A DNA stretch of 64,000 nucleotides from Mucilaginibacter sp. (lineage in GTDB: Bacteria > Bacteroidota > Bacteroidia > Sphingobacteriales > Sphingobacteriaceae). The notes under the pieces are model-generated. The model had not been told where the DNA came from and did not search any database. It saw only the letters and a list, made by a program, of their open reading frames with translations. A program made the position numbers and the translations under genes. The first letter of the stretch is position 1; every line of letters begins with the position of its first letter. The stretch spans positions 62,001 through 126,000 of the forward strand of contig NZ_JANYGQ010000005.1 of the NCBI RefSeq assembly GCF_025359345.1. The letters are read 5' to 3'. Positions 1 through 7,752 of this stretch are shown piece after piece.

Positions 1-1
1 A

Positions 2-1276
2 GCTTATATCAACAGGCCTAATATTTCCAACTATTATGTTCCGCCGACCAGGTCAGTGACCATTATACGCAATACAACTATCATTAATAATACATACATT
101 AATAATAACACCACGTATATTGCCGGCCCCCGTCCGCGTGAGATACAGCGTTACACACACCAGGCGCCGCAGATTTACAAAATCAATAACGACAGGCGGC
201 CAGGCGCTGTTCGGGTTGAAAACAATATTGTAAACATTTACCGGCCTGCTGTTAACAAAGCACCAAACGCGCGGCCAGCCCGTGTAATTGATGCAAACGC
301 ATATCGAAGGGAAAACCCTGCCCAGGCAATTGCACGCCGCGACAGGGGCGCGCCTACATATAACCGCGCAAATGCTCAACGGCTTGCCCAGGTTGCAAGG
401 AACCCGCAACCAGACAATAAGGTTGTACGTGTAAACCCTGCAGTTAACCGCCCGGCCCAGCCTGCCAACAGGCCAAACCCTGCGGTGGAACGCCAGCAAC
501 AGGCACAGCAAAAACAACAAGAACAGCAGAAAAATCAGCAGCAGCCTCAGCAAAAACAGCAGCAGTTGGAACAAGCTCGTCAGCAGCAGCCTCAGCAAAA
601 ACAGCAACAGTTGGAACAGGCTCGGCAGCAACAGACCCAGCAGAAACAACAACAGTTGGAACAGGCACGTCAACAGCAAACCCAGGAAAAACAGCAGAAG
701 TTAGAACAGGCCCGTCAGCAGCAGACTCAGCAGAAACAACAACAGTTGGAACAGGCTCGTCAGCAACAGACCCAGCAAAAACAACAGCAGTTGGAACAGG
801 CCCGTCAACAGCAGACTCAGCAAAAACAGCAGCAGCTTGAACAGGCCCGTCAACAGCAGACTCAGCAAAAACAACAGCAGTTGGAACAAGCCCGTCAGCA
901 GCAGACTCAGCAAAAACAGCAGCAGTTGGAGCAGGCACGTCAACAGCAGACCCAGCAAAAGCAGCAGCAGTTGGAACAGGCTCGTCAACAGCAGGCTCAG
1001 CAAAAACAACAGCAGCTGGAGCAGGCGCGTCAACAGCAGGCTCAGCAAAAACAACAGCAACTGGAGCAGGCCCGTCAACAGCAGGCTCAGCAAAAACAAC
1101 AGCAGCTGGAGCAGGCCCGTCAACAGCAGGCTCAGCAAAAACAGGCGCAATTGACTCAGCAAAGACAACAACAAGCTGCGCAAAAACAAGCGCAGCAGGC
1201 GCAACAACGCCAGCAGCAGTTAGAAAAACAACGTCAGCAGCCAAAGCCACGGACAAATCAGCCCCAACACGAATAA
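2..1276 (+). CDS. Q-rich repeat protein, 5' partial (DUF6600-like N-part)
   Basis: The reading frame is open to the left edge of the window, so the true start lies outside; GTG at 56 is only the first possible internal start. About 424 residues are visible. The first ~40 carry a polar stretch (IIRNTTIINNTYINNN, then YIAGPRPREIQ) that resembles, from memory, the region after the DUF6600 domain of secreted Bacteroidota proteins. From about base 480 the protein is almost only Q, K, E, A, R and L, dominated by a 15-residue unit (QQQTQQKQQQLEQAR). The unit is predicted helical and may form a coiled coil or a sticky surface stalk. It ends at a perfect hairpin terminator. The function is unknown, and the family name is inference. 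Confidence 0.75.
   Translation, partial: AYINRPNISNYYVPPTRSVTIIRNTTIINNTYINNNTTYIAGPRPREIQRYTHQAPQIYKINNDRRPGAVRVENNIVNIYRPAVNKAPNARPARVIDANAYRRENPAQAIARRDRGAPTYNRANAQRLAQVARNPQPDNKVVRVNPAVNRPAQPANRPNPAVERQQQAQQKQQEQQKNQQQPQQKQQQLEQARQQQPQQKQQQLEQARQQQTQQKQQQLEQARQQQTQEKQQKLEQARQQQTQQKQQQLEQARQQQTQQKQQQLEQARQQQTQQKQQQLEQARQQQTQQKQQQLEQARQQQTQQKQQQLEQARQQQTQQKQQQLEQARQQQAQQKQQQLEQARQQQAQQKQQQLEQARQQQAQQKQQQLEQARQQQAQQKQAQLTQQRQQQAAQKQAQQAQQRQQQLEKQRQQPKPRTNQPQHE
534..1150 (+). repeat. 45-bp in-frame tandem repeat (13 LEQAR units)
   Basis: Thirteen successive copies of a 45-bp unit encode a 15-residue Q-rich repeat. The first LEQAR codon lies at 566 and the last at 1106, exactly 12 x 45 bp apart, so no unit is out of phase. 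Early copies have P, middle copies T and late copies A at residue 4 of the unit, a gradient that suggests stepwise local duplication. A degenerate tail (QQR units) follows to about 1245. Such arrays are prone to copy-number change. Confidence 0.95.
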
Positions 1277-1311
1277 CAATTGCCGCTGTTAATTAATTTA
1301 TAATAAAAAAC

Positions 1312-1350
1312 AGCACCTGTAGTTATAATTGAATTACAGGTGCTATTTTT
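1312..1350 (+). terminator. Rho-independent terminator after the Q-rich gene
   Basis: A perfect 10-bp stem (AGCACCTGTA at 1312-1321 with TACAGGTGCT at 1335-1344) has a 13-nt loop and is followed by a T-rich tail to 1350. It lies 36 bp past the stop codon of the Q-rich protein and before the thioredoxin start. Confidence 0.9.
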
Positions 1351-1368
1351 ATACCCTAACTAATTTCA

Positions 1369-1833
1369 ATGAACCGGTTTTCTACTTCGCTTTTTAAATA
1401 CGTTACCACAGCACTAACTGTAATCCTGGTTACTGTTGCGGGTATTAAATACTACACCGCTCCCTTTGCTGCTAACAATTCTTCGCACATTGTTTTTATC
1501 GAAAACTCCTGGGATGAAGCACTGAAGCAGGCTGCGGCAAAAAATAAATATATTTTTGTTGATGCATACGCTACCTGGTGCGGCCCCTGCAAAATGCTTA
1601 AAGAGCAAACCTTTACTGATGATAAAGCCGCAGCCTTTTACAACGCCAATTTTATAAATGTAGCCATTGATATGGAAAAAGGCCGCGGGCCCGAGCTTGC
1701 TCAGCAATGGCAGTTAAGGGCCTACCCCACTATGATCATATTCAACCCGAAAGGAAAGCCCGTCTTAGGCACAGTGGGCTTTATAAAAGCAAGCGAACTG
1801 ATAAGGTTTGGCCGCGAGGCATTAAAAAAATAA
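1369..1833 (+). CDS. Membrane-anchored thioredoxin-family protein
   Basis: 154-aa thioredoxin-fold protein. Residues ~11-29 form one hydrophobic segment (signal anchor or uncleaved signal), placing the domain in the periplasm. The active site is WCGPC at residues 70-74 (catalytic C71 and C74), and the likely cis-proline is in RAYPT near residue 120. The order 'IFVDAYATWCGPCK...TFTD' is typical of the thioredoxin-7/DsbD-gamma-like group that reduces periplasmic disulfides. The partner is unknown, because no DsbD-type transmembrane reductase lies next to it. ATG 1369 sits just after the preceding gene's terminator, so it should have its own promoter. It is convergent with the ferritin-like pair. 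Confidence 0.9.
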   Translation: MNRFSTSLFKYVTTALTVILVTVAGIKYYTAPFAANNSSHIVFIENSWDEALKQAAAKNKYIFVDAYATWCGPCKMLKEQTFTDDKAAAFYNANFINVAIDMEKGRGPELAQQWQLRAYPTMIIFNPKGKPVLGTVGFIKASELIRFGREALKK

Positions 1834-1888
1834 ACCGGGCACTTGCGGCGCCCGGCTTAATGATTAGATCAAATAAAATTATTGAGAG

Positions 1889-2749
1889 TTAGTGAACTAT
1901 AAAACTTCCTACTAGTAAGGCAAGTACCTGGCTCATTGATAACGGTTCGTCAAATGCAGCAGTTGCTGTCGCAACTGATGTTGCCCCTCCATTTGCACCT
2001 TTAAGCGTAGTAACGTCTACCCCACCCTGGATCACATTTTGTTCACCATCGTAATTTCCGTTAACAAGGGCAATCCCGGTGTCGTTACCTAACGTTGCTG
2101 TGCTGGTTATCCAAGGGGTTAACCCGCGTATCTGGCGGATAGCCGATGCGTGGCGCGCCTCAACAGCATGTATTGATAGTGCAGCGGTTAAAACCACTCT
2201 GTTACTTTCACCTGTAAGGTACTGCGCCTGGCCTTTATATGCACGCACGCCGGTATCTTCAAAGGCTTGCGCAACAGCCAAAAATGTTTGATAGTTGGTT
2301 AAAACGTCCTTAAACGGGCCGTTACCCGAGCCATTGCCAGCGGTTAGGTCGAACGTTGGCACTGCTGCCGGTGTCCCCCCTAGTGACTTAATTACAGTAG
2401 TTAAAAAGGCAACGTGATTATTTTCGTCTTTTGTAACCTGGTTAAAATAATAACTGGCTGCCTGCGCAGGTATTAGCGCTGTTCCTTTAGCAGAACCTGC
2501 ATTATAAAATGTAGATTCCAGGTATTCAAGGGTAAGGGCATAGTTTAGTATTTCGAGCACGGTAGGCTTCGCCCCCGATTGTGCATAAGCTTTTTGAAAC
2601 ATCGTCCCGACAGCAAACGGCAGTGCGGCCGCAGCCACCTTGGTGCCAAAGCTTGTAATATTTTTGATCACGCTACGACGATCACTTAAACGGCCGTAAA
2701 CTTCAGGATCTACTTTTTCTACTTCTTCTATTATGTTAAATAAATTCAT
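1889..2749 (-). CDS. Ferritin-like domain protein, Tat-type leader
   Basis: 286-aa protein with a ferritin-like four-helix domain. The expected carboxylate/His ligand stretches are visible in order: LEYLESTFY (~75), KDENNHVAFL (~128), AQAFEDTGVRAY (~175) and HAVEARHASAIR (~215). The N-terminus has a cytoplasm-like stretch, then DRRSVIK followed by a hydrophobic segment ending AYAQ, which resembles a Tat signal although the twin-Arg motif is imperfect. The gene is second in an operon, 12 bp after a paralogous ferritin-like gene. Paired ferritin-like proteins of this kind are common in Bacteroidota. Their role (iron or oxidative stress handling in the periplasm) is inferred and not shown. Confidence 0.85.
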   Translation of the reverse strand: MNLFNIIEEVEKVDPEVYGRLSDRRSVIKNITSFGTKVAAAALPFAVGTMFQKAYAQSGAKPTVLEILNYALTLEYLESTFYNAGSAKGTALIPAQAASYYFNQVTKDENNHVAFLTTVIKSLGGTPAAVPTFDLTAGNGSGNGPFKDVLTNYQTFLAVAQAFEDTGVRAYKGQAQYLTGESNRVVLTAALSIHAVEARHASAIRQIRGLTPWITSTATLGNDTGIALVNGNYDGEQNVIQGGVDVTTLKGANGGATSVATATAAFDEPLSMSQVLALLVGSFIVH

Positions 2750-2761
2750 GATATTTTTGGA

Positions 2762-3460
2762 TTAAGCGGTGTAACCGTAATTTTTTGCGCTAACTTTTGA
2801 TTTAAGAAATGTGTTTGCTATTGGCAGAACGGCCTTAATTTCTGTTGATGCATTTAAGCTGTTTGTTGTATCTACAACATCGCTTCCGGCAAAATTTCCG
2901 GGAGCGATTAAATTGCGGATCAATGCTGCATGCCGCGCTTCAACCGAAACAATCTTTCCGGCAATCGTTAAATAGTCCGGGTTTGATATCAGGTACCCGG
3001 CACCATCATAAGCCTGCACACCTAAATCCTCAAATGCCATTGCAGCGCCTAAAACAGACGAACGGCTGCTAAAATCGATCTTTCTAAAATCAGGCGTTAA
3101 TGCTTTTATTGCGTTAGGCCCTAACGCCGCTTTGAAAAATTCACGGTGCAAAATTTCGTGATCGCGAATTTCTGTCAATAAAGTTCTTTCACTGTCACTT
3201 ATGCCCGAATAAGGCGTTAATATAACCTGAGTATAAAACGCTGCCTCCAATTGCTCTAATGCGTATGCATAATTCAATATTCCGTCATCGCCCGAACCTA
3301 TGTCCACACCGGCGGTTGGGCTATAATCGTGGTAATAGTTTTTGTGGCATGCCGCGGTGGCTAGTAACCCTACAGATGCCGCACCCACGCCGGCATAGCG
3401 CAAAAACGACCTCCTAGCCATGTTTGCGTTTTCTACTTTTTCCAGTTCTTCTGTTTTCAT
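2762..3460 (-). CDS. Ferritin-like lipoprotein with Tat signal
   Basis: 232-aa protein, first gene of the two-gene ferritin-like operon. The N-terminus holds a clear twin-arginine motif (ARRSFLRYAG, residues 15-24), a hydrophobic stretch and a lipobox-like LLATAAC, so it is probably exported folded and lipidated. The ferritin-like helices show EQLEAAFY, EIRDHEILHREFF, AMAFEDLGVQAY and VEARHAALIR, which supply E and E-x-x-H type di-metal ligands. It shares this architecture with the downstream 286-aa protein. Export by Tat fits a protein that must bind metal before secretion. The exact substrate is unknown. Confidence 0.88.
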   Translation of the reverse strand: MKTEELEKVENANMARRSFLRYAGVGAASVGLLATAACHKNYYHDYSPTAGVDIGSGDDGILNYAYALEQLEAAFYTQVILTPYSGISDSERTLLTEIRDHEILHREFFKAALGPNAIKALTPDFRKIDFSSRSSVLGAAMAFEDLGVQAYDGAGYLISNPDYLTIAGKIVSVEARHAALIRNLIAPGNFAGSDVVDTTNSLNASTEIKAVLPIANTFLKSKVSAKNYGYTA

Positions 3461-4055
3461 AGTGATGTAAATGTTTAATTATTTGATATTGATGTTTTTG
3501 GTAGTTACGTAGCTTTAGTAAGATTTGGTTTTTAACTTTTAATTATAAAACACTCGCTTCAGGAATATCAATTTTTTATACAGAAAACCTTACGTAACAA
3601 GATTTTGTTCCATATTAAAAATTTAATTAACACAACATTTACGACTATTCTAAAAGTTTTAGCTTGTACGGTTACCGACGTGCAACATTTAATTGAAGAA
3701 AACTATTTAAACCAATAGCTGTTAGATGATGATTGACTAAAAAACAGAAGGGATAAAAAAAGGCCGAAAAACTCTCGCAGTTTGTCGGCCCTACATCTAC
3801 CTATGAAAAACAACCCTTTTGGAAGGGCACTAACATTAACTCAAAAGCAATGCCAGTTTATATATTTGCTTTGTACGCTCAAATATTTTAAATGTTTCCA
3901 ATAGGGAAATAAAACGAGCAATTAATTACCCAATATGTAGTATTTTTTTACTCAGGGCATAAAGCGTAGAATTTACAACGAGATATTATTTATTAACAAG
4001 TTAAATCTAAAGCTATTATCACGAAACCATAACCAATTAACGTTGTTACACTCAT
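3461..4055. other. 595-bp gap between ferritin operon and 103-aa gene
   Basis: No convincing coding region is seen. The AT-rich part next to 3460 should hold the ferritin operon promoter. The middle holds a hairpin-terminator on the minus strand (3755-3790) and a smaller hairpin (3814-3827); both are described separately as a possible small RNA. A string matching the Bacteroidota -7 box (TATATTTG, 3861-3868) is present on the plus strand, but no matching -33 box was found. Confidence 0.6.
3755..3850 (-). ncRNA. Candidate small RNA ending in a strong terminator
   Basis: Read on the minus strand, a small hairpin (CCCTT-TTGG-AAGGG, 3814-3827) is followed by a 12-bp stem with one mismatch (GGCCGACAAACT at 3790-3779 pairing to 3773-3762) and then seven T residues (3761-3755), a textbook terminator. 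No gene lies upstream of it on this strand: the next gene to the right is on the plus strand. A terminator without a gene suggests a short non-coding transcript starting somewhere near 3850-3950. The 5' end and promoter are not identified. Confidence 0.35.
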
Positions 4056-4367
4056 ATGGATTACAATGTTTATTTATTAGCCACCGATCCCAATAACCCC
4101 TGCAGGGATATTATCCATTCTCGCGACACACGTTTAAAAATTAGGGTATTTTGCCTCAGTGAAGAGCAATTTAATCCGGATAGCAACGAAATACAACTAT
4201 ACGGTTACGCCCAAAAAAAACTATATGCCTTTGAAACCATAAACATCGTAGCAGAAGACGCACTCGACGTGGTAAGTGCCATCCAATGGTATGCTGAGTA
4301 TATAGACTTCCCCGAAATGGAAATATTGCCCGACGACCCCAGGCCGGGACAGCATGTTGCGATGTAA
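4056..4367 (+). CDS. Small acidic protein of unknown function
   Basis: 103-aa protein starting at ATG 4056. It has no signal peptide, membrane segment or recognised motif. It is acidic (for example AEDALDVV and EMEILPDDPRPG near the C-terminus) and looks like a compact soluble alpha/beta protein. It stands alone between a long non-coding gap and the tRNA-Val gene. Codon use matches neighbours, which supports a real gene. The function is not recognised. Confidence 0.65.
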   Translation: MDYNVYLLATDPNNPCRDIIHSRDTRLKIRVFCLSEEQFNPDSNEIQLYGYAQKKLYAFETINIVAEDALDVVSAIQWYAEYIDFPEMEILPDDPRPGQHVAM

Positions 4368-4484
4368 AAGCTAAATAAAAGGGCATAATTCAGGCCGAAT
4401 CGCGTTAAATTCAACCTCTTTAAAAGTTAATTTCATATTAATTGCGCTGTAAATCAACCTGCTACTTTTTATTTTAAATTATTT

Positions 4485-4515
4485 TTTGAAGAATAAGCTA
4501 TACATCCTATATTTG
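4485..4515 (+). promoter_or_regulatory. Bacteroidota-type sigma promoter of tRNA-Val
   Basis: TTTG at 4485-4488 and TATATTTG at 4508-4515 are separated by exactly 19 nt, an exact match to the known Bacteroidota primary-sigma consensus (TTTG at -33, TAnnTTTG at -7). Transcription would begin near 4522, about 40 bp before the mature tRNA end. Confidence 0.85.
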
Positions 4516-4560
4516 CATTCCCAAAACGGAGGAAGCACGAGGCTTCAAAGTTTAAGCAAA

Positions 4561-4635
4561 GGGAGTTTAGCTCAGCTGGTTCAGAGCATCTGCCTTACAA
4601 GCAGAGGGTCACTGGTTCGAACCCAGTAACTCCCA
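4561..4635 (+). tRNA. tRNA-Val (anticodon TAC)
   Basis: 75-nt cloverleaf. The acceptor stem GGGAGTT (4561-4567) pairs with AACTCCC (4628-4634), with discriminator A4635. The D arm contains AGCTCAGCTGGTT. The anticodon stem TCTGC/GCAGA encloses the loop CTTACAA with anticodon TAC, which reads valine GTA/GTG. The T arm holds GGTTCGAACCC. CCA is not encoded. A tyrosine recombinase lies immediately downstream, so this tRNA is probably the integration site of the adjacent element. Confidence 0.97.
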
Positions 4636-4937
4636 CAAAATGGAGAACAAATACCTCCGAAACCCTGTAAATCACTTGATTTACAGGGTTTTTTGTTTAA
4701 ACCCATATCAATTCTAACCAATTCTTTTCAATGTTTATGATACCAAAGTGAGTACCAAATTTTGGTTTGTACTTTTGTGGTACTCTAAAACGCTGCATCT
4801 AATTGATTTACAATGGTATAACACCATAAAAATCAATAAAAATAGAGGCGTTTTAGCGCTGTTTGATACGGTATTTGGAGTACCAAAAATGCTTCAAATC
4901 CAACTGTAAACAAATCGTGTCAAAAACAATTGAAGAA
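4636..4937 (+). promoter_or_regulatory. tRNA-integrase gap with repeated TACCAAA motifs
   Basis: After the tRNA terminator, this gap carries a cluster of short repeats: TACCAAA in direct orientation at 4741, 4753 and 4882, GAGTACCAAA at 4750 and 4879, and an inverted pair GAGTACCA (4750-4757) with TGGTACTC (4778-4785). Repeats of this kind between a tRNA target and a tyrosine recombinase are typical of arm-type binding sites. No second copy of the tRNA 3' end (the expected att duplication) was found in the window. Confidence 0.5.
4661..4694 (+). terminator. Terminator after tRNA-Val
   Basis: A nearly perfect hairpin (AACCCTGTAAATCA at 4661-4674 with TGATTTACAGGGTT at 4677-4690) is followed by T residues. 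It lies 25 bp past the tRNA and ends its transcript. Confidence 0.93.
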
Positions 4938-6176
4938 ATGAAAGCAACAAACAAATTTGGAATCCACTTCAAAATCAGGAGTGAACGTGTTAAAGAAGGT
5001 AAAGCACCTGTCTTTGTAGGAATCGCTGTCGACGGCGACAAGGCCTATATGGCCTTAAAAAACTGTCAGGCCGAACTTATCCATTGGGATACCGCCAAAG
5101 GATGCGGAAAATCAACTACCAAACAAGGGCGGCAAATCAACAATTACCTGGATGAAATCCGGATAATCATAAAAAACCACTATAAAGAACTCGAATTGAG
5201 TGGCGCAAGGATAACTTTAGAGGCCATTAAAAACGCTTTCTTAGGAAATGTGGATGAAGATAAGCCCATCACATTTGCGCAGCTTATAGCTTACCACAAT
5301 GAGCAAGGCGTAACATTACTCGCTGCCGGCACGATGCGACATTATTTGGTCACCCAGCGTTACCTGATCAAGTTCTTTCAACAAAAATTTAATAAACCCG
5401 ATGTTAATCTAACAATTCTTGATTATAAATTCATTTCAGACTTTGAATTGTTTCTTTACAACCATAAGCCAAAAGACCATCAAAAACCGATGGACACCAA
5501 TGGCGTACTAAAGCACATTGTCAGGCTAAAGAAAATGACTAACCTCGCCGTAAAATTAAAATGGCTTCCCTCCGACCCTTTCCAAGGCTTCAAAATGACA
5601 AAAAAACGGGTGGATAAGGACTTCCTTTCTGAATTTGAATTAAAGGCAATTGAAGAAAAGAAATTTGAGGTTGAGCGACTATCAATGGTTAGGGACCTTT
5701 TCGTTTTTGCCTGCTATACCGGTCTTTCATATGTGGATATGGCTAATTTGGAAAACAACCATATTGTAAAAGGAATTGATGGGGAGAATTGGATACACAC
5801 GAACAGGCAAAAAACATCTATCCCGGTTAACACCCCAATTTTGCCCAAGGCACAAGCAATAATCAACCGATATCGTAATAATGTTCGGGCTGAAGAAAAA
5901 GGAACAGTGTTCCCAGTAATCTCAAACCAAAAAGTAAATAGCTATCTGAAAGAAATAGCAGACCTCTGCGGCGTGCGCAAAAACCTCACCTTCCATGTCG
6001 CACGTCATACTTTTGCTACAACAATAACCTTATCTAATGGTGTTCCAATCGAAACCGTCAGCCGGATGCTTGGGCACAATAAACTTTCTACGACACAAAT
6101 TTATGCCCGTGTGCTGGAGAAAAAAGTTAGTGAAGACATGGCTGAATTAAGGAATAAGTTGAGTCACTGTATTTAA
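4938..6176 (+). CDS. Tyrosine recombinase / site-specific integrase (CTnDOT-like)
   Basis: 412-aa integrase read from ATG 4938 (MKATNKFGIHF), which is where related Bacteroidota integrases begin; the frame is open upstream to a TTG at 4863. It has an N-terminal arm-binding part, a SAM-like core-binding domain (~110-215) and a C-terminal catalytic domain. Catalytic residues seen: Lys in NRQKTSIPV, HVARH (His/Arg), LGH, and the tyrosine nucleophile in TTQIYARV. In the box for the first catalytic Arg the sequence reads CYTGLSYVDM, with Ser where Arg is usual; IntDOT of CTnDOT is known to lack this Arg too. It lies next to tRNA-Val and points away from it, as expected for an island integrase. Confidence 0.93.
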   Translation: MKATNKFGIHFKIRSERVKEGKAPVFVGIAVDGDKAYMALKNCQAELIHWDTAKGCGKSTTKQGRQINNYLDEIRIIIKNHYKELELSGARITLEAIKNAFLGNVDEDKPITFAQLIAYHNEQGVTLLAAGTMRHYLVTQRYLIKFFQQKFNKPDVNLTILDYKFISDFELFLYNHKPKDHQKPMDTNGVLKHIVRLKKMTNLAVKLKWLPSDPFQGFKMTKKRVDKDFLSEFELKAIEEKKFEVERLSMVRDLFVFACYTGLSYVDMANLENNHIVKGIDGENWIHTNRQKTSIPVNTPILPKAQAIINRYRNNVRAEEKGTVFPVISNQKVNSYLKEIADLCGVRKNLTFHVARHTFATTITLSNGVPIETVSRMLGHNKLSTTQIYARVLEKKVSEDMAELRNKLSHCI

Positions 6177-6438
6177 ACATATGGATGTTATTAAATCAGC
6201 TCCAGTATACAAAATGACTGAAACTCCTCGTGTCGCTGGTTCCGCAATTGCAGCAACCTGAGACAGAAAAATGCGGGGACATTCCAGGATTGTCACTGCC
6301 CTAGTTTGTGCAAAGGTATTCGGTTGCAGCCTTGGTGCGGATATACAGCATCTGATGGATAAAACTTAAATCAGAATTAATCGTCTGCGGAAACAAGACA
6401 AATAATTATTGGCATTAAAACTCTTAAATTTAAAAATC

Positions 6439-7431
6439 ATGAATAACGATCAAATCATCATATACCAGAATCCGGGAAATTCAACCAATATTGAAGTTCA
6501 ATTAAAGGACGAATCTGTATGGTTAAATCAAAGGCAGATGTCCGAATTATTTCAAAAAGATTCGGATACAATCGGCTTGCATATCAGGAACATCTACAAT
6601 GAAGGCGAATTAGAGGAAAAGTCAACTACCGAGGAATCCTCGGTAGTTCAGGAAGAAGGAAAAAGAAAAGTTACCAGAAAGGTAAAAAAATACAACCTCG
6701 ACGTAATCATATCTGTCGGATACAGAGTAAAATCCCCGGGCGGCACAAAGTTTCGTATCTGGGCCAATAAAGTCCTGAAAGACTACCTGGTGAAGGGTTA
6801 TGCCATTAACGAACAGAAATTAAAAGATCAGGCAGAAAAGTTCAATGAATTAAAACAAACGGTCACTCTTTTAAGCAATGTACTCAGAAATAAAGAACTG
6901 AGCTCCGAGGAAGCAACTGGCTTGTTAAATGTCATTACCGATTATAGCTATGCATTAGACATCCTGGACCAGTACGATCACCAGGCATTAGTGCTGGAAG
7001 GTACGACAGATCAACAGTTATTCGTGGCCACTTATGCCGAAGCAATGCAAGCCATTAAAGACCTGAAAGACAAATTCGGTGGCAGCACTTTATTTGGCAA
7101 TGAAAAAGACGATTCTTTTAAAGGCTCAATTGGTACGATTTATCAATCGTTCAGCGGCGTAGAATTTTACCCGACAATTGAAGAAAAGGCTGCTAATCTT
7201 CTATATTTTGTTGTAAAAAACCATTCCTTTTCCGACGGAAATAAGCGCATTGCAGCTTACTTGTTCGTGTGGTTTCTGGAACGAAACCGGGTACTTTACA
7301 GAGTTGACGGAACAAAGCGCATTGCGGATAATGCGCTGGTAGCGCTTACGCTGATGATCGCTGAAAGTAAGCCCGAAGAAAAAGACATTATGGTAAAAGT
7401 GGTAGTCAATCTTATCAATTCAAAGAACTGA
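6439..7431 (+). CDS. RhuM-like / Fic-Doc fusion protein
   Basis: 330-aa protein from ATG 6439; the open frame extends upstream to a TTG at 6409. Residues ~1-125 match the RhuM 'virulence protein' type N-terminus (WLNQRQMSELFQ, HIRNIYNEGEL, KYNLDVIISVGYRVKSPGGTKFR), probably a DNA-binding-like fold. After a helical linker (~126-160) comes a Fic/Doc domain with HSFSDGNKR at 262-270, the Doc-type form of the Fic motif. Fic enzymes transfer AMP or, in Doc, phosphate to target proteins. No antitoxin gene is adjacent, so the RhuM part may supply control within the same chain; that is inference. It lies behind the integrase and is probably cargo of the island. The architecture recurs in other bacteria, but its target is unknown. 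Confidence 0.88.
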   Translation: MNNDQIIIYQNPGNSTNIEVQLKDESVWLNQRQMSELFQKDSDTIGLHIRNIYNEGELEEKSTTEESSVVQEEGKRKVTRKVKKYNLDVIISVGYRVKSPGGTKFRIWANKVLKDYLVKGYAINEQKLKDQAEKFNELKQTVTLLSNVLRNKELSSEEATGLLNVITDYSYALDILDQYDHQALVLEGTTDQQLFVATYAEAMQAIKDLKDKFGGSTLFGNEKDDSFKGSIGTIYQSFSGVEFYPTIEEKAANLLYFVVKNHSFSDGNKRIAAYLFVWFLERNRVLYRVDGTKRIADNALVALTLMIAESKPEEKDIMVKVVVNLINSKN

Positions 7432-7752
7432 TAAGCCATTACACAATATTATTTCTTCGTCGAGTTCACCAAAAAGCAAATTGAATGTTTTTCTGAAATC
7501 CTATACAATGTAGCCTGCAGCCACTCCAGTTTGAGGGGCCAGCAGGCCACTAGGAGATAGCCCCACAAGACAGCGGTAAAAATGTGGACCCTGACGATGT
7601 GGTGCCTCCAATCTGATATTTACCTATTGCGTGGTAAGCGAAAGTAACTTGGCTGGTAAACGCTATCATCCGTCACCTGCACCCGGTGATCCTGGATTAT
7701 ATCGTGGCCGGTAACCGCAAATATTTTGCACGGCTTATCAGGTCTAATAATT
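7432..7752. other. 321-bp gap, no clear gene
   Basis: This gap lies between the Fic gene and the Ig-like gene, with mixed composition unlike the flanking genes. A 63-codon minus-strand frame (7620-7811) reads protein-like in part (VTGHDIIQDHRVQVTDDS) and overlaps the end of the Ig-like gene. It could be a remnant lost when the island decayed, but it matches nothing I recognise. Confidence 0.4.

Noticed and set aside
534..1150. Tandem array considered as a CRISPR
   Set aside because: Units follow each other directly without unique spacers and stay in one reading frame.
444..1256. Long minus-strand frames antisense to the Q-rich repeat, one very rich in leucine
   Set aside because: Period-3 repeats open all frames in step; the plus-strand frame has the normal leader, terminator and composition, so these are mirror frames.
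4561..7431. Prophage
   Set aside because: No capsid, tail, terminase or lysis genes; only integrase and one cargo gene.
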